A stretch of DNA of 64,000 bases from Nitrosomonas sp. Nm34 (GCF_900113925.1 NZ_FORD01000002.1:62001-126000), one strand, 5' to 3'; shown: positions 1 through 10,182, numbered from the stretch's first letter. Made by a program: numbers and translations. Notes: generated by a model not told the origin, from the sequence alone.

Positions 1-745
1 TATGTCAATTGAGGCAGGTGCACGTGCAGGAATGATCGCGGTGGATGAAACCACGATTGAATACATTAAAGGACGGCCTTTTGCACCGAAAGGGGCGGTA
101 TGGGAGCAAGCGGTCACCTATTGGCGTACCTTAAAAAGCGATGGAGGAGCAGTATTTGATCGGGTAATAGAACTTAAGGCAGAACAGATCAAGCCTCAGG
201 TAACTTGGGGTACCTCTCCGGAGATGGTGACTTCAATTGATGGCATAGTACCGGACCCTACTATGATAATTGACCCAGTCAAGCGCCACGATATGGAAAA
301 TGCTCTGAGATACATGGGGCTTTCACCTAATACTTCAATCAGCGAGATTTTCCTTGACAAGATTTTTATTGGTTCATGCACCAATGCACGAATAGAAGAT
401 CTGCGAGAAGCTGCTTCCGTATTGAAAGGCAGGCACATTGCTCCTAATATCAAGCAAGCTCTCGTGGTTCCAGGCTCGGGTTTGGTAAAATCTCAAGCTG
501 AACAGGAAGGGATCGATAAAATTTTTCGGGAAGCAGGGTTTGAGTGGCGAGAACCTGGTTGTTCCATGTGCCTTGCGATGAATGAAGACAGGCTTATGCC
601 GGGCGAGCGTTGTGCTTCGACATCGAACCGTAATTTTGAAGGACGACAGGGACCGGGAGGCAGAACACATTTGGTCAGCCCTGCCATGGCAGCAGCCGCA
701 GCAGTAGCAGGTCATTTTGTTGATGTTCGTATGATGAATAAATAA
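1..745 (+). CDS. leuC: 3-isopropylmalate dehydratase large subunit, C-terminal part
   Basis: This is the C-terminal half of isopropylmalate isomerase, the aconitase-family enzyme of leucine synthesis that works as a heterodimer with LeuD. The 5' end lies before the window; the frame is already open at base 2 (first whole codon ATG, an internal Met). Two of the sequence blocks that bind the [4Fe-4S] cluster are visible: FIGSCTNAR in the middle and EPGCSMC further on, giving the three cluster cysteines. The C-terminal block [21 protein letters not shown] is typical of LeuC. The gene is followed by two small lipoprotein genes and then leuD, leuB and asd, so it belongs to a leu-asd cluster. Its last codons are partly duplicated downstream (see the tandem duplication). 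Confidence 0.96.
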   Translation, partial: MSIEAGARAGMIAVDETTIEYIKGRPFAPKGAVWEQAVTYWRTLKSDGGAVFDRVIELKAEQIKPQVTWGTSPEMVTSIDGIVPDPTMIIDPVKRHDMENALRYMGLSPNTSISEIFLDKIFIGSCTNARIEDLREAASVLKGRHIAPNIKQALVVPGSGLVKSQAEQEGIDKIFREAGFEWREPGCSMCLAMNEDRLMPGERCASTSNRNFEGRQGPGGRTHLVSPAMAAAAAVAGHFVDVRMMNK

Positions 746-779
746 CTTAAGACTTTATTTTTATTAAGGAAAGATACAA

Positions 780-908
780 ATGAAAATGATATCCGTATCG
801 ATTGTATTATTGTTGATTGCTCTGCAGTTGGCTGGCTGTCATACCATACGGGGGGTGGGCAAGGATATTCAGAGTGGAGGAGAAGCAATCGAGAGATCTA
901 CTCAATAA
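780..908 (+). CDS. Entericidin-like small lipoprotein, copy 1
   Basis: This 42-residue ORF fits the entericidin A/B family of small membrane lipoproteins. It has a basic start (MKMISVS), a hydrophobic core, a lipobox LAGC with the lipidated Cys at residue 20, and a short mature part ([18 protein letters not shown]) that carries the family's G-x-G-K-D-I-Q-x-G-G-E-A-I signature. A purine-rich AAGGAAAG lies 7-10 bases before the ATG. In other bacteria entericidins are linked to envelope stress and, for EcnB, to a bacteriolytic role, but most family members are uncharacterised and no role is proven here. It sits between leuC and leuD and is paired with a near-identical copy at 1028-1156 through tandem duplication. 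Confidence 0.85.
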   Translation: MKMISVSIVLLLIALQLAGCHTIRGVGKDIQSGGEAIERSTQ

Positions 909-916
909 GCAAAGAT

Positions 917-994
917 ATGAAAAAATTTGAATACTGTATTGTCATAGCAGCAGTAGCAGATTATTTTGCTGATGTTGGTGCAATGAATGAATAG
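917..994 (+). other. Chimeric 25-codon mini-ORF at the duplication junction (leuD start fused to leuC end)
   Basis: The first seven codons match the leuD start (MKKFEYC). After the junction the frame reads AAVADYFADVGAMNE and stops, matching the end of LeuC ([15 protein letters not shown]). It is a by-product of the tandem duplication. Whether it is translated is unknown; no strong ribosome site precedes it, and a functional product seems unlikely. Confidence 0.75.
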
Positions 995-1027
995 CCTGTC
1001 ACTCTATTTTTGTTTATGGAAATACAA

Positions 1028-1156
1028 ATGAAAGTGATATCTGTATCGATTGGATTATGGTTGATGGCTCTGCAGTTGACTGGCTGTCATACCATGCAGG
1101 GTCTTGGCAAGGATATCCAGAGTGGGGGAGAAGCAATCGAGAAAGCTGCTCAGTAA
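1028..1156 (+). CDS. Entericidin-like small lipoprotein, copy 2
   Basis: This second 42-residue entericidin-family lipoprotein differs from copy 1 at a handful of positions: [10 protein letters not shown] start, lipobox LTGC with Cys at residue 20, and mature part [22 protein letters not shown]. The conserved [11 protein letters not shown] block is unchanged, while other positions have drifted. That pattern suggests the protein has been kept under selection since the duplication. It ends ten bases before the leuD start, so it is very probably co-transcribed with leuD. The role is not known beyond the family assignment. Confidence 0.85.
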   Translation: MKVISVSIGLWLMALQLTGCHTMQGLGKDIQSGGEAIEKAAQ

Positions 1157-1166
1157 ATATATAAAT

Positions 1167-1805
1167 ATGAAAAAATTTGAATATTGTAGAGGGTTGGTGG
1201 TCCCGCTGGATCGGGCAAACGTAGATACGGATGCTATTATCCCAAAACAATTCCTGAAGTCGATCAAGCGTTCTGGCTTTGGCCAGTATTTATTTGATGA
1301 ATGGCGTTATCTTGATCACGGTGAACCAGGAATGGATGTGTCGCAGCGTAAAATAAACCCTGATTTTGTGCTTAATCAAGCTCGTTATCAGGGAGCGGAA
1401 ATATTGATTACACATGATAACTTTGGTTGTGGCTCAAGTCGCGAGCATGCACCTTGGGCACTGCAGGATTATGGTTTTCAGGTAATTATTGCGCCGAGTT
1501 TCGCTGATATTTTTTATAATAACTGTTTCAAGATAGGATTATTACCGATTGTGCTCGATTCAAATGTGGTGAATAGGCTTATCAATGAAGTAATAGCGAT
1601 CAGTGGTTATTGTCTAGCTGTCAATCTTTCTGCCCAGACAGTCATAACGCCGACTAATGAAACCTATGGTTTTGATATCGATCCATTTAGAAAACATTGT
1701 TTAATCAACGGACTGGATGAGATAGGTTTGACCCTGCAGCATGCTGATAAAATTAAACAGTTTGAGGAAAAGCGACGAAAGGAGCAGCCTTGGTTGTTCG
1801 CTTGA
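1167..1805 (+). CDS. leuD: 3-isopropylmalate dehydratase small subunit
   Basis: LeuD is the swivel-domain partner of LeuC in the isomerisation of 2- to 3-isopropylmalate in the cytoplasm. I place the start at the ATG at 1167 ([20 protein letters not shown]), which gives 212 residues, the usual size. A longer frame upstream would read back through the lipoprotein gene and is not credible. Diagnostic blocks are [18 protein letters not shown] near the N terminus and [16 protein letters not shown] in the middle. leuB follows after 30 bases, consistent with an operon. The first seven codons also occur at 917, a relic of the tandem duplication. Confidence 0.97.
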   Translation: MKKFEYCRGLVVPLDRANVDTDAIIPKQFLKSIKRSGFGQYLFDEWRYLDHGEPGMDVSQRKINPDFVLNQARYQGAEILITHDNFGCGSSREHAPWALQDYGFQVIIAPSFADIFYNNCFKIGLLPIVLDSNVVNRLINEVIAISGYCLAVNLSAQTVITPTNETYGFDIDPFRKHCLINGLDEIGLTLQHADKIKQFEEKRRKEQPWLFA

Positions 1806-1835
1806 AATGAATTTTCCGTGTTAGGAAAGAATAAT

Positions 1836-2897
1836 ATGAAAATTGCAGTATTAGCAGGGGATGGGATTGGTCCAGAAATTACTGGGCAGGCTGAAAGAAT
1901 TTTATTGGCGCTGAGAAGTGATGGATTAAAACTTGAGCTGGAGCCTGGTTTACTGGGTGGGTGCGCAGTAGATGCTGCTGATGAGCCTTTCCCGGAGATA
2001 ACCCGGAAGCTCGTTAAAGAGGCGGATGCTGTGCTGCTGGGAGCGGTTGGGGGCCCAAAATATGATGGTCTGCCTCGCGAGAAGCGCCCCGAACAAGGGC
2101 TGCTTGCTATTCGTAAAGAGCTTAATCTATTTGCTAATCTGCGGCCTGCTATTTTATACCCTGAACTAGCGAGTGCCTCGAGCTTGAAACCAGAAATTAT
2201 CTCCGGTCTGGATATCCTGATTGTACGTGAATTGACCGGAGATATTTATTTCGGTCAGCCACGAGGTATTGAGCGACGAGAAGGTCAGCGCGTGGGTTTT
2301 AATACTATGATTTATACCGAAGCGGAAATAAATCGGATTGCTCATGTCGCTTTTCAAGCAGCACGCAAACGAAAGGGTAGGTTATGTTCCGTGGATAAAA
2401 TGAATGTGCTGGAGTGTACTCAATTATGGCGTGATGTCGTGACTGAAACGGCTAAGGAATACCCGGATGTAAAACTTTCTCATATGCTGGTAGATAATGC
2501 AGCAATGCAGTTGGTGCGTGATCCCAAGCAATTTGATGTGATCGTCACAGGCAATATGTTTGGCGATATTTTATCTGATGAAGCTTCTATGCTGACCGGG
2601 TCAATAGGTATGCTCCCTTCTGCCTCGCTCGATGATCAAAATAAGGGGTTATATGAACCGATTCATGGATCCGCACCGGACATCGCAGGAAAAGACCTGG
2701 CTAACCCTTTAGCAACAATATTATCAATAGCCATGATGCTACGTTATTCCTTTGCTCAGGAAGAGAGTGCCATGCGTATTGAACATGCCGTTAGAAAGGT
2801 CTTGGCGCAAGGCTTTCGTACTGGTGATATTTATGAGCCTGGTATGAAAAAAGTGGGGACGAGAGAGATGGGTGATGCCGTGTTAGCAAATTTATGA
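1836..2897 (+). CDS. leuB: 3-isopropylmalate dehydrogenase
   Basis: This enzyme catalyses the NAD-dependent oxidative decarboxylation of 3-isopropylmalate in leucine synthesis. The ATG at 1836 ([15 protein letters not shown]) is preceded by AGGAAAG at a good distance and gives 353 residues, normal for LeuB; an in-frame GTG at 1818 would add six non-conserved residues. Visible blocks are the N-terminal [18 protein letters not shown], the substrate-binding arginine region [11 protein letters not shown], the catalytic Lys/Asp segment ([17 protein letters not shown]), the metal-binding aspartates in [19 protein letters not shown], and the NAD-binding [12 protein letters not shown] near the C terminus. 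It is last in the leu genes here, with asd 183 bases on. Confidence 0.97.
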   Translation: MKIAVLAGDGIGPEITGQAERILLALRSDGLKLELEPGLLGGCAVDAADEPFPEITRKLVKEADAVLLGAVGGPKYDGLPREKRPEQGLLAIRKELNLFANLRPAILYPELASASSLKPEIISGLDILIVRELTGDIYFGQPRGIERREGQRVGFNTMIYTEAEINRIAHVAFQAARKRKGRLCSVDKMNVLECTQLWRDVVTETAKEYPDVKLSHMLVDNAAMQLVRDPKQFDVIVTGNMFGDILSDEASMLTGSIGMLPSASLDDQNKGLYEPIHGSAPDIAGKDLANPLATILSIAMMLRYSFAQEESAMRIEHAVRKVLAQGFRTGDIYEPGMKKVGTREMGDAVLANL

Positions 2898-3080
2898 ACA
2901 AGTTGGACGCAGACGGATCAGTCAATGACAGCGATCTCAAGCTTGTCTACTTTTTTAATTGGGGTTTAGGTTTATAGATTGTATTTGTCTCATTGATTAC
3001 TAATTAATAATCAAGAATTAATGATCAAGAATTCTCTCTAAGATTGCAAGATTATTCAGCGTAAAGGTTATAAAAAACTA

Positions 3081-4193
3081 ATGAAACAAGTGGGCTTTGT
3101 AGGCTGGCGGGGTATGGTAGGTTCTGTTCTCATGCAGCGCATGCGTGAAGAAGATGATTTTTCATTGGTAGAGCCGGTATTTTTCACGACTTCTCAGAAA
3201 GGAGGAAAGGGGCCGGATATCGGGAAAGATATCCCCTCCCTTAAGGATGCCAGGGATGTGGCAGAACTCAAGAAGATGGATATCATCGTTTCCTGCCAAG
3301 GAGGCGATTATACCAATGAAGTTATTGGTAAGTTACGTGAATCAGGTTGGAAAGGTTATTGGATCGATGCAGCATCCACTCTTAGAATGAAAGAGGATGC
3401 TGTAATCATTCTGGATCCTGTCAATATGCCAGTTATCAAGCAAGCCCTGCATGAGGGCATAAAGAATTATATCGGGGGTAACTGTACTGTTAGCTTGATG
3501 CTGATGGCAGTGGGTGGATTGTTTGAAAAAAATATGGTCGATTGGATGAGCGCGATGACTTATCAAGCAGCTTCGGGGGCAGGCGCTCAAAACATGCGGG
3601 AATTACTTCTGCAAATGGGCGAAACCCACCGTGTGGCTGAGGATCTGTTAAATGATCCAGCTTCAAGTATTTTGGATATCGATCGTGAAGTTGCCGAAAA
3701 ACTGCGTGACAAAGAATTTCCTGTTGAGAATTTTGGTGTGCCTTTGGCAGGGAGCTTGATTCCCTGGATTGACAAGGAAGTGGCTCATGGGCAGAGTCGT
3801 GAAGAATGGAAAGGTCAGGCTGAAACGAATAAAATCCTGGGCCATACTGATAAACCTGTGCCTGTTGATGGTATTTGTGTCCGTATTGGCTCAATGCGCT
3901 GTCATAGTCAGGCATTGACAATCAAACTTAAGCAAAACATTCCATTGGATGAAATCGAGGATGTCATTGCTCAGTCAAACGATTGGGTGCGAGTCATTCC
4001 TAATGAGCGAGAAAGGACAACAAAGGAGCTCACGCCAGTTGCTGTTACCGGTAAGCTGGATGTTCATGTTGGACGGTTGCGTAAACTTAATATGGGTGAA
4101 GAGTATCTTTCCGCCTTCACTGTAGGCGATCAATTGCTGTGGGGAGCAGCAGAACCGTTACGTAGAATGTTGCGGATACTAATCCAGAACTAA
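3081..4193 (+). CDS. asd: Aspartate-semialdehyde dehydrogenase
   Basis: Asd reduces aspartyl phosphate to aspartate semialdehyde, the branch point to lysine/diaminopimelate, methionine and threonine. The 370-residue protein is of the proteobacterial type: N-terminal NADP-binding [18 protein letters not shown], the catalytic cysteine in [17 protein letters not shown], and the conserved [12 protein letters not shown] and [17 protein letters not shown] blocks ([15 protein letters not shown]). It starts at the ATG at 3081. It lies between leuB and fimV in the usual betaproteobacterial order and is followed by an intrinsic terminator at 4264-4306, so transcription of the leu-asd group probably ends here. 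Confidence 0.97.
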   Translation: MKQVGFVGWRGMVGSVLMQRMREEDDFSLVEPVFFTTSQKGGKGPDIGKDIPSLKDARDVAELKKMDIIVSCQGGDYTNEVIGKLRESGWKGYWIDAASTLRMKEDAVIILDPVNMPVIKQALHEGIKNYIGGNCTVSLMLMAVGGLFEKNMVDWMSAMTYQAASGAGAQNMRELLLQMGETHRVAEDLLNDPASSILDIDREVAEKLRDKEFPVENFGVPLAGSLIPWIDKEVAHGQSREEWKGQAETNKILGHTDKPVPVDGICVRIGSMRCHSQALTIKLKQNIPLDEIEDVIAQSNDWVRVIPNERERTTKELTPVAVTGKLDVHVGRLRKLNMGEEYLSAFTVGDQLLWGAAEPLRRMLRILIQN

Positions 4194-4263
4194 ATAATTA
4201 TCTTTCAATAAATTAAGTATATTGGTTCTTTAATCAGCTCTGATCATTTGAAGTGGTTGAGTT

Positions 4264-4306
4264 GGCCTATGAGGCAAAAGGTCACCCTATGGGCCTTATT
4301 TTTTAT
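4264..4306 (+). terminator. Rho-independent terminator after asd
   Basis: GGCCTATGAGG (4264-4274) can pair with CCCTATGGGCC (4285-4295), with one mismatch and two G-T pairs, around a ten-base loop. TTATTTTTTATAA follows directly. It fits an intrinsic terminator for the leu-asd transcript. Confidence 0.75.
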
Positions 4307-4359
4307 AAGTGAAGTTGTGGCAGCATGTATCCTGTTCCAAGAAATGAAAGGGTATCTCT

Positions 4360-6240
4360 TTGAATAATATTCATTTTAAGGCATGTTGGTTAATACTGTT
4401 ATTGATATTTCCATGGTTAGCTTATACGGCTGGTTTGGGGAAATTAACTCACGGTTCATTTCTAGGGCAGCCATTTAAAGCGGAGATAGAACTCGTTTCT
4501 GTAACAAAAGATGAGATCCCATCTTTAGCTGCGCGTTTGGCCTCGCCTGAAGTTTTTCGTCAGGCAGGTGTGACTTATGCACCTTATCATTCCTCCTTGA
4601 GTGTTTCCATAGAGAAACGCGTCAATGGCCAACCTTATATTCAGATTGCTTCACCACAACTAGTCGATGAACCATTCGTGAGTCTACTGATAGAGCTTAA
4701 CGGATTATCAGGGCGTTTATTGCGTGAGTATACTGTTTTGCTTGATCCCGCCGACACGCAAATAGCCACACCAGTTAATCAAATAATCCAGCATACGCCT
4801 GATTTGTCCAAAACTGCCTTAACACCTGCTGAAGTGATTCAGCCACAAATTAAGACTGGGCAGAAGCCAATAACTGACCGAGCAACCTCATCGACCTCAA
4901 ATAAGCAGGGAAGGGTGACTTATGGCCCTGTTGCGCGAGGAGAAACCTTGACCAGAATTGCTAAGAAAGTTACCCCTGAAGGGGTTGATCTTAATCAAAT
5001 GCTGATTGCACTTTATCAGGCAAATCAGAATGCTTTTTTTGGGAAAGATATGAATTTGCTGAAAGTCGGGGCAATTCTGCGTATTCCTGATCAAAATGAA
5101 ATTTCACCTGTTAGCCAGGTAGAAGCAACGCGTAAGATTGGAACTCAAGCTGCAAACTGGCATGTTCACCGCCAAAAGCTGGCTGGTGCAGCGATGGGTT
5201 TCTCATCAAAGCCAAAGGAAGAAGTAACACCATCCGCAGCAACAAGGATATCTGCGACTGTTCCAGAAGAACACCCTGTCGTCAAAAAGATACCGCCTGA
5301 AGAAATTTTGATACTTTCAAAAGGTGGACAACTTGAAAGCCTTAATGGGGAAAAAAATAGCGCTGGGCAAGATTATTTACGAATGATAGAAGAAGATGCC
5401 ATTGCCAAAGATCGTGCTTTGAAAGAGGTCAATGAACGAGTTGCTTTATTGGAACAGAATATTGAAAGATTGCAACGTTTGCTCGAGATTAAAGGCACAG
5501 GCATGACAGATGCTCAAACCCAGGCAGCGACAGCGTTAACACCGACACTGGCTGAACCAGCCACAGCCGAAACAACACCGAATGATTCAAGAGATATCGC
5601 GCCAATACATGATATAAATCGCTTAGAGCCCTCTAAAACGGTGATGTCTACGCCATCTGCCGAGCAAACTGTTAACCAAGTTTTAGCTCCTCATTCTTCT
5701 GAATCAATAGAGGCTACCTTATTGGATCAAATTGTGGGCTTTGTTTCAGATGATTTGGAGCTAGCAGGCGGAGCGCTTATAGTTTTGCTCACGACTTGGC
5801 TGAGTATATCCATGCTTCGCCGAAGTAGGGAAAGAAGTCATAACATGGACGATGATGTTTTTGACTATCCCGAAGAAACTACAAAAAGTAACGTGAAAGC
5901 GTCGCCCATGGCAAAATCAGCGTCAACGAAGACAATGGTATTGGATGAGATGCAGGCCGCCAGAAAAGGAGAAATGACTTCTGAATTTTCTCAAGATCCT
6001 AAATTTCTAACATCAGAAGAATTGAAAGGCCATTTGTCTGAACCTGCTTCTGGGATCTTCTCTGGCAAAGACTTAAGCGAAGGCTTTGTCATTGATCGGG
6101 GTGATGCTTCAAATCATGATCGTGGCAAAATGGAACTTGATCCATCAGAAGAGATATCTGCTAAACAGGATTCTGAAACTAAATTTGATTTGGAAAATAA
6201 TGGTAATAACTCTACGCTTACTTTAATAGACCGCCCTTAA
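4360..6240 (+). CDS. fimV: FimV-like inner-membrane protein, apparently short at the C terminus
   Basis: FimV proteins bind peptidoglycan through a periplasmic LysM-type domain and help place polar machinery. This 626-residue protein has a signal peptide (hydrophobic residues about 9-22, then AGLGKLTHGSFLGQPFKAEI, the FimV N-terminal signature), a LysM-like segment at about 186-245 (YGPVARGETLTRIA... LLKVGAILRIP), a coiled coil at about 345-375, and a transmembrane helix at about 470-488. An acidic cytoplasmic tail follows. The C-terminal TPR and FimV cap domain of longer homologues is missing. The start is a TTG at 4360 with GAAAGGG upstream; an ATG at 4344 is out of frame and stops after seven codons. 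It precedes truA, as in relatives. Confidence 0.85.
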   Translation: MNNIHFKACWLILLLIFPWLAYTAGLGKLTHGSFLGQPFKAEIELVSVTKDEIPSLAARLASPEVFRQAGVTYAPYHSSLSVSIEKRVNGQPYIQIASPQLVDEPFVSLLIELNGLSGRLLREYTVLLDPADTQIATPVNQIIQHTPDLSKTALTPAEVIQPQIKTGQKPITDRATSSTSNKQGRVTYGPVARGETLTRIAKKVTPEGVDLNQMLIALYQANQNAFFGKDMNLLKVGAILRIPDQNEISPVSQVEATRKIGTQAANWHVHRQKLAGAAMGFSSKPKEEVTPSAATRISATVPEEHPVVKKIPPEEILILSKGGQLESLNGEKNSAGQDYLRMIEEDAIAKDRALKEVNERVALLEQNIERLQRLLEIKGTGMTDAQTQAATALTPTLAEPATAETTPNDSRDIAPIHDINRLEPSKTVMSTPSAEQTVNQVLAPHSSESIEATLLDQIVGFVSDDLELAGGALIVLLTTWLSISMLRRSRERSHNMDDDVFDYPEETTKSNVKASPMAKSASTKTMVLDEMQAARKGEMTSEFSQDPKFLTSEELKGHLSEPASGIFSGKDLSEGFVIDRGDASNHDRGKMELDPSEEISAKQDSETKFDLENNGNNSTLTLIDRP

Positions 6241-6411
6241 AATGTGAATGAGGCAGAAATGTTTGGTACAAAAAAGCAGACTGTATCCAGCCATGAGATG
6301 GCTATGAATCTTGAAATTAATCCAACAGTTAAGAAGGGCACTTCTTATTCAGTGAATCTAAGATCTTCCAACTCAGTGGTGTCGTTAGATTAGTATAATT
6401 GTTGTATTCTT

Positions 6412-7227
6412 GTGAGAGTAGCCTTAATTCTGGAATATAGCGGGGAGCGGTATCATGGGTGGCAAAGCCAGCCTGCTTGTATCTCAATTCAGAGGGAGCT
6501 GGAGACGGCAATCTCCAGAATTGCAAATTGTCGAGTCGGGGTCGTTGCGGCGGGTAGAACAGACGCGGGCGTTCATGCACTGTATCAAGTGGTTCATTTT
6601 GAAACACCCGTTCAGAGACCTATGAGTGCATGGGTACGAGGGGTTAATGCATTATTACCTGATGATATCGCTGTATTGTGGGCAGCAGAGATGGATGAAA
6701 CATTTCATGCACGTTATTGTGCTATCGAACGGCGTTATCTTTATTATTTGCTGAACCATCCCATTCGGCCTGGGGTATCTCAAAGGAAAGTAGGGTGGTT
6801 TCATAAGCCGCTAGAGCTTGAGAAAATGCAACAGGCGGCAGCCATGTTATTGGGTGAGCATGATTTTAGTGCTTTTCGTACTGCCGAATGTCAAGCGAAA
6901 GATCCGGTACGAAACTTAACCATGCTGGAGATTACGCAAAATGACCATTTTTTTATCTTCGAACTTCGTGCTAATGGGTTTTTACATCATATGGTGCGTA
7001 ATATTGTAGGTAGCTTGATATATATTGGTCATGGTAAATATCCTCCTGGATGGATGCAGTTATTACTACAAAATCGTGATCGAACCCTTGCTGCCCCTAC
7101 ATTTTCTCCTTATGGGTTATACTTGGCGGGGATTAGCTACGATGCCAAATGGAATTTGCCTTCTTTCAATCAATCACCACTTGCCACTATGATGCTCAAT
7201 GCAAATAGGTCTCTGATAAAAGTATAG
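6412..7227 (+). CDS. truA: tRNA pseudouridine(38-40) synthase
   Basis: TruA converts uridines 38-40 of the tRNA anticodon stem to pseudouridine. The 271-residue protein starts at a GTG (6412) with the typical MRVALILEYSGERYHGWQ opening. The catalytic aspartate lies in VVAAGRTDAGVHA, and other family blocks follow (FHARYCAIERRYLYYL, DFSAFRTAECQAKDPVRNL, LRANGFLHHMVRNIVG). The last 15-20 residues extend slightly beyond the usual end. Its place between fimV and trpF is the common betaproteobacterial arrangement. A mobile inverted-repeat element lies directly downstream. Confidence 0.96.
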   Translation: MRVALILEYSGERYHGWQSQPACISIQRELETAISRIANCRVGVVAAGRTDAGVHALYQVVHFETPVQRPMSAWVRGVNALLPDDIAVLWAAEMDETFHARYCAIERRYLYYLLNHPIRPGVSQRKVGWFHKPLELEKMQQAAAMLLGEHDFSAFRTAECQAKDPVRNLTMLEITQNDHFFIFELRANGFLHHMVRNIVGSLIYIGHGKYPPGWMQLLLQNRDRTLAAPTFSPYGLYLAGISYDAKWNLPSFNQSPLATMMLNANRSLIKV

Positions 7228-7272
7228 AATTTGCTTGAGATACCAAGCATGATTAAATTACTTGGATAGGTC

Positions 7273-7374
7273 ATACCATTTTTAAATTAAATCTGATTTT
7301 ATCGATTTCTTTTACCGTATTATTGATGCTGTCTGCGGTTCGCCTGCACGTCATGTTTAATTTGGAAATGGAAT
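7273..7374 (-). mobile_element. MITE-like inverted-repeat element, copy A
   Basis: This 102 bp element has ends related to attccatttctaaatc and its inverse, and an interior resembling that of three other good copies in the window (26348, 51505, 51921). The right end gtttaatttggaaatggaat is well kept, while the left end is more decayed. The orientation is opposite to copies B and C. It carries no ORF and lies in the truA-trpF gap. It could be a non-autonomous transposon remnant or a large palindromic intergenic repeat. Confidence 0.75.
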
Positions 7375-7417
7375 AAGAAATAGATTATTTATATATTATT
7401 GAGGGAGTGAGTGTTTT

Positions 7418-8044
7418 GTGCCGGTCCGGGTAAAGATTTGTGGTATAACACGTGTTGAAGATGCACTCGTAGCGGTACAGCACGGCGCAGATGCGATTGG
7501 ATTCGTTTTCTGGCGCCAGAGTACACGCTTTATTTCGTCTGCCCACGCACGTGAGATTGTAGTGCGTTTGCCGCCTTTCGTGAATGTAGTCGGTGTGTAT
7601 GTTGATCCGTCTCCAGAATGGGTAGAGGAAACTTCTATCGCAGCTGGACTGAATTTGCTCCAGTTCCATGGGGAAGAGACGCCTGAGTTCTGTAATCAAT
7701 TTAAATTGCCTTATATTAAAGCTTTGCGTGTCAGGAGAGAGATGAATTTGTTACAATACGCAGAGCTTTACCAGAATGCCAAAGGATTATTATTAGATGC
7801 TTATACGGCAGGAATGCCAGGTGGAACTGGTCAAGTGTTTGACTGGAGTTTGATTCCAACAGATTTTCCTCTGCCACTCGTGCTTTCAGGCGGCCTTAAT
7901 TCTGATAATGTGGTGAATGCGATTAGGCAAGTTCGACCATGGGCCGTCGATGTATCCAGTGGGGTAGAAGCCGCAAAAGGCATTAAGGATGTGAATAAAA
8001 TTTCTGCTTTTATGCAAGGAGTCAAGAATTGTGAAGATTTATGA
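7418..8044 (+). CDS. trpF: Phosphoribosylanthranilate isomerase
   Basis: TrpF catalyses the Amadori rearrangement of phosphoribosylanthranilate in tryptophan synthesis. It is a 208-residue TIM barrel starting at a GTG (7418) with GAGGGAG upstream. Family blocks: [15 protein letters not shown] with the catalytic Cys in [40 protein letters not shown] with the catalytic Asp, and [12 protein letters not shown] plus VDVSSGVE at the phosphate-binding end. It overlaps trpB by 14 bases, which suggests translational coupling in the trpFBA-accD-folC run. Confidence 0.97.
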   Translation: MPVRVKICGITRVEDALVAVQHGADAIGFVFWRQSTRFISSAHAREIVVRLPPFVNVVGVYVDPSPEWVEETSIAAGLNLLQFHGEETPEFCNQFKLPYIKALRVRREMNLLQYAELYQNAKGLLLDAYTAGMPGGTGQVFDWSLIPTDFPLPLVLSGGLNSDNVVNAIRQVRPWAVDVSSGVEAAKGIKDVNKISAFMQGVKNCEDL

Positions 8045-9230
8045 TCTTCCTGATAAACACGGACATTTTGGTCCGTATGGTGGTATATTTGTAGCAGAAA
8101 CACTTATTGCGGCACTGGATGAATTGCTTGTTCAGTATCAGCATTTTCGCGATGAGGCCGATTTCCAGACAGAATTCACTCATGAACTTAAGCATTACGT
8201 CGGACGACCTAGCCCGATTTATCATGCCAAGCGTTGGTCAGCTCATCTTGGTGGCGCCCAGATCCTGCTTAAGCGGGAAGATCTGAATCATACCGGTGCC
8301 CATAAGATAAACAATACCGTCGGACAAGCATTGCTAGCAAAACGCATGGGCAAAACTCGAGTGATTGCTGAAACAGGTGCGGGTCAACACGGGGTGGCAA
8401 GTGCGACAGTGGCGGCACGTTATGGCATGGAATGCATCGTTTACATGGGCTCGGAGGATGTGAAACGTCAGGCAACGAATGTTTATCGAATGAAGTTGCT
8501 GGGTGCGACAGTCATTCCGGTTGAGTCTGGTTCCCGTACGCTTAAAGACGCGTTAAATGAAGCGATGCGAGATTGGGTGACCAATGTTGAAAATACTTAT
8601 TACATCATAGGTACGGTTGCTGGTCCCCATCCCTATCCAATGATGGTGCGAGATTTTCAAGCTGTCATTGGGCGAGAAGCCAGAGTGCAAATGGAAGAGG
8701 AATATGGGCGCCAACCCGATGCATTAATTGCCTGTGTAGGAGGCGGATCCAATGCTATTGGCTTGTTTTATCCTTATATAGAGGATAACAATGTGCGCAT
8801 GATAGGTATAGAAGCTGCAGGTAAGGGAATTAATACCCACCAGCACGCTGCCACCTTGGTAACCGGTAGGCCAGGTGTCTTGCATGGCAATCGTACTTAC
8901 TTGATCCAGGATGACAATGGTCAGATCATTGAAACTCACTCTATTTCTGCTGGATTGGATTATCCTGGTGTAGGTCCTGAACATTCATGGCTCAAAGACT
9001 GTGGTCGAGCTGAATATGTAGCCGTAACGGATGATGAGGCGCTATCAGCATTTCATGCTTTATGCCGATTTGAAGGAATTATCCCGGCGCTTGAATCAAG
9101 CCATGCCTTAGCTTATGCGGCTAAACTTGCGCCTACCCTTGGAAAAGATCAATTGCTATTGGTTAATCTATCAGGACGGGGTGATAAAGATATGGTTACT
9201 GTTGCGCAACAGTCCGGGATAGTATTTTGA
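8031..9230 (+). CDS. trpB: Tryptophan synthase beta subunit
   Basis: TrpB condenses indole with serine using pyridoxal phosphate and forms the alpha2beta2 complex with TrpA. The 399-residue protein starts at a GTG (8031) inside the end of trpF. The PLP lysine is in [18 protein letters not shown], the phosphate-binding glycines are in [12 protein letters not shown], and the C terminus has the [13 protein letters not shown] block. Other conserved stretches are [20 protein letters not shown] and [11 protein letters not shown]. All key positions look intact. Confidence 0.98.
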   Translation: MKIYDLPDKHGHFGPYGGIFVAETLIAALDELLVQYQHFRDEADFQTEFTHELKHYVGRPSPIYHAKRWSAHLGGAQILLKREDLNHTGAHKINNTVGQALLAKRMGKTRVIAETGAGQHGVASATVAARYGMECIVYMGSEDVKRQATNVYRMKLLGATVIPVESGSRTLKDALNEAMRDWVTNVENTYYIIGTVAGPHPYPMMVRDFQAVIGREARVQMEEEYGRQPDALIACVGGGSNAIGLFYPYIEDNNVRMIGIEAAGKGINTHQHAATLVTGRPGVLHGNRTYLIQDDNGQIIETHSISAGLDYPGVGPEHSWLKDCGRAEYVAVTDDEALSAFHALCRFEGIIPALESSHALAYAAKLAPTLGKDQLLLVNLSGRGDKDMVTVAQQSGIVF

Positions 9231-9339
9231 ATAAAATCTTCCTTAGCTTAGTGAAGAGAGCCGAGATGCGCAATAATCATTATGCCTGAATCCAAAAGCA
9301 ATGTTCGCTTTGCATTGACTGACTTATATTTATTTAAAG

Positions 9340-10182
9340 ATGAACCGTATCACATCAACTTTTTCTATCCTCAAAGCGCAAAATAAAAAAGCACTGATTC
9401 CATTTATTACTGCGGGTGATCCAGAACCGGAAATGACGGTTATGTTGATGCATGCGCTGGTGCAAGCAGGGGCTGATATTATTGAGTTAGGGGTACCCTT
9501 TTCTGATCCGATGGCAGATGGTCCGACCATTCAGCGTTCCTCTGAAAGGGCGCTGCACTATCACATTGGTTTAGCAGATGTATTGACCATGGTAGCCGAA
9601 TTTAGAAAAACGGATTCAGTTACGCCCGTAGTATTAATGGGTTATGCTAATCCAGTCGAGGCGATGGGACATGGCAATTTTGCGATAACAGCCAAGGAAG
9701 CTGGCGTAGATGGTGTCTTAATTGTTGATTATCCGCCTGAAGAATGTGAAGAATGGGTGCAACAACTCCAAGATCAAAAGATCGATCCGATTTTTTTATT
9801 GTCACCGACGACACCTAAAAGACGGATGGAGAAAGTAGCAAAATTGGCAAAAGGCTATGTTTATTATGTGTCACTAAAAGGCGTCACAGGAGCATCGCAT
9901 CTTAATTTAGTCGATGTAGGTAATAAACTGGCAGAGGTGCGCTCACTCATCTCTATTCCGATTGGAGTTGGATTTGGGATACGGGATAGCGCGGCAGCAA
10001 GGGCAGTTTCTGAGCTAGCCGATGCAGTGGTGGTAGGGAGTCGTATTATCGAAGAAATTGAAAATTCCACTCGTTCTGCTTTGTTGGATAATGTCAATAA
10101 TTTAGTAAAATCCTTACGTGCAGCGCTTGACGAAGTCAACAGCGCAAATTCATCTCAAATTGTGAATGCTGACAAGCTATGA
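9340..10182 (+). CDS. trpA: Tryptophan synthase alpha subunit
   Basis: TrpA cleaves indole-3-glycerol phosphate and channels indole to TrpB. It has 280 residues, a little longer than average at the C terminus. The catalytic Glu is in [18 protein letters not shown] and the catalytic Asp in [13 protein letters not shown]; the phosphate-binding region is [15 protein letters not shown]. It starts at the ATG at 9340, 109 bases after trpB, and overlaps accD by four bases (ATGA), so accD translation is probably coupled to it. Confidence 0.97.
   Translation: MNRITSTFSILKAQNKKALIPFITAGDPEPEMTVMLMHALVQAGADIIELGVPFSDPMADGPTIQRSSERALHYHIGLADVLTMVAEFRKTDSVTPVVLMGYANPVEAMGHGNFAITAKEAGVDGVLIVDYPPEECEEWVQQLQDQKIDPIFLLSPTTPKRRMEKVAKLAKGYVYYVSLKGVTGASHLNLVDVGNKLAEVRSLISIPIGVGFGIRDSAAARAVSELADAVVVGSRIIEEIENSTRSALLDNVNNLVKSLRAALDEVNSANSSQIVNADKL

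Larger units (their letters stand above)
698..1190 (+). repeat. Tandem duplication covering leuC 3' end, lipoprotein gene and leuD 5' end
   Basis: Two units of about 249 bp lie head to tail, roughly 698-946 and 947-1190. Each begins with the leuC-end sequence gcagcagtagcag (698 and 947), contains an entericidin-like ORF (780 and 1028) and ends with the first codons of leuD (917 and 1167). The units have many substitutions, so the event is old. The junction falls at about 940-947, where the leuD start runs straight into leuC-end sequence. Confidence 0.9.

Noticed and set aside
1104..1166. Longer N terminus for leuD beginning upstream of 1167
   Set aside because: It would read through the end of the entericidin-like gene and adds residues absent from LeuD; MKKFEYC at 1167 matches the family start and the duplicated copy at 917.
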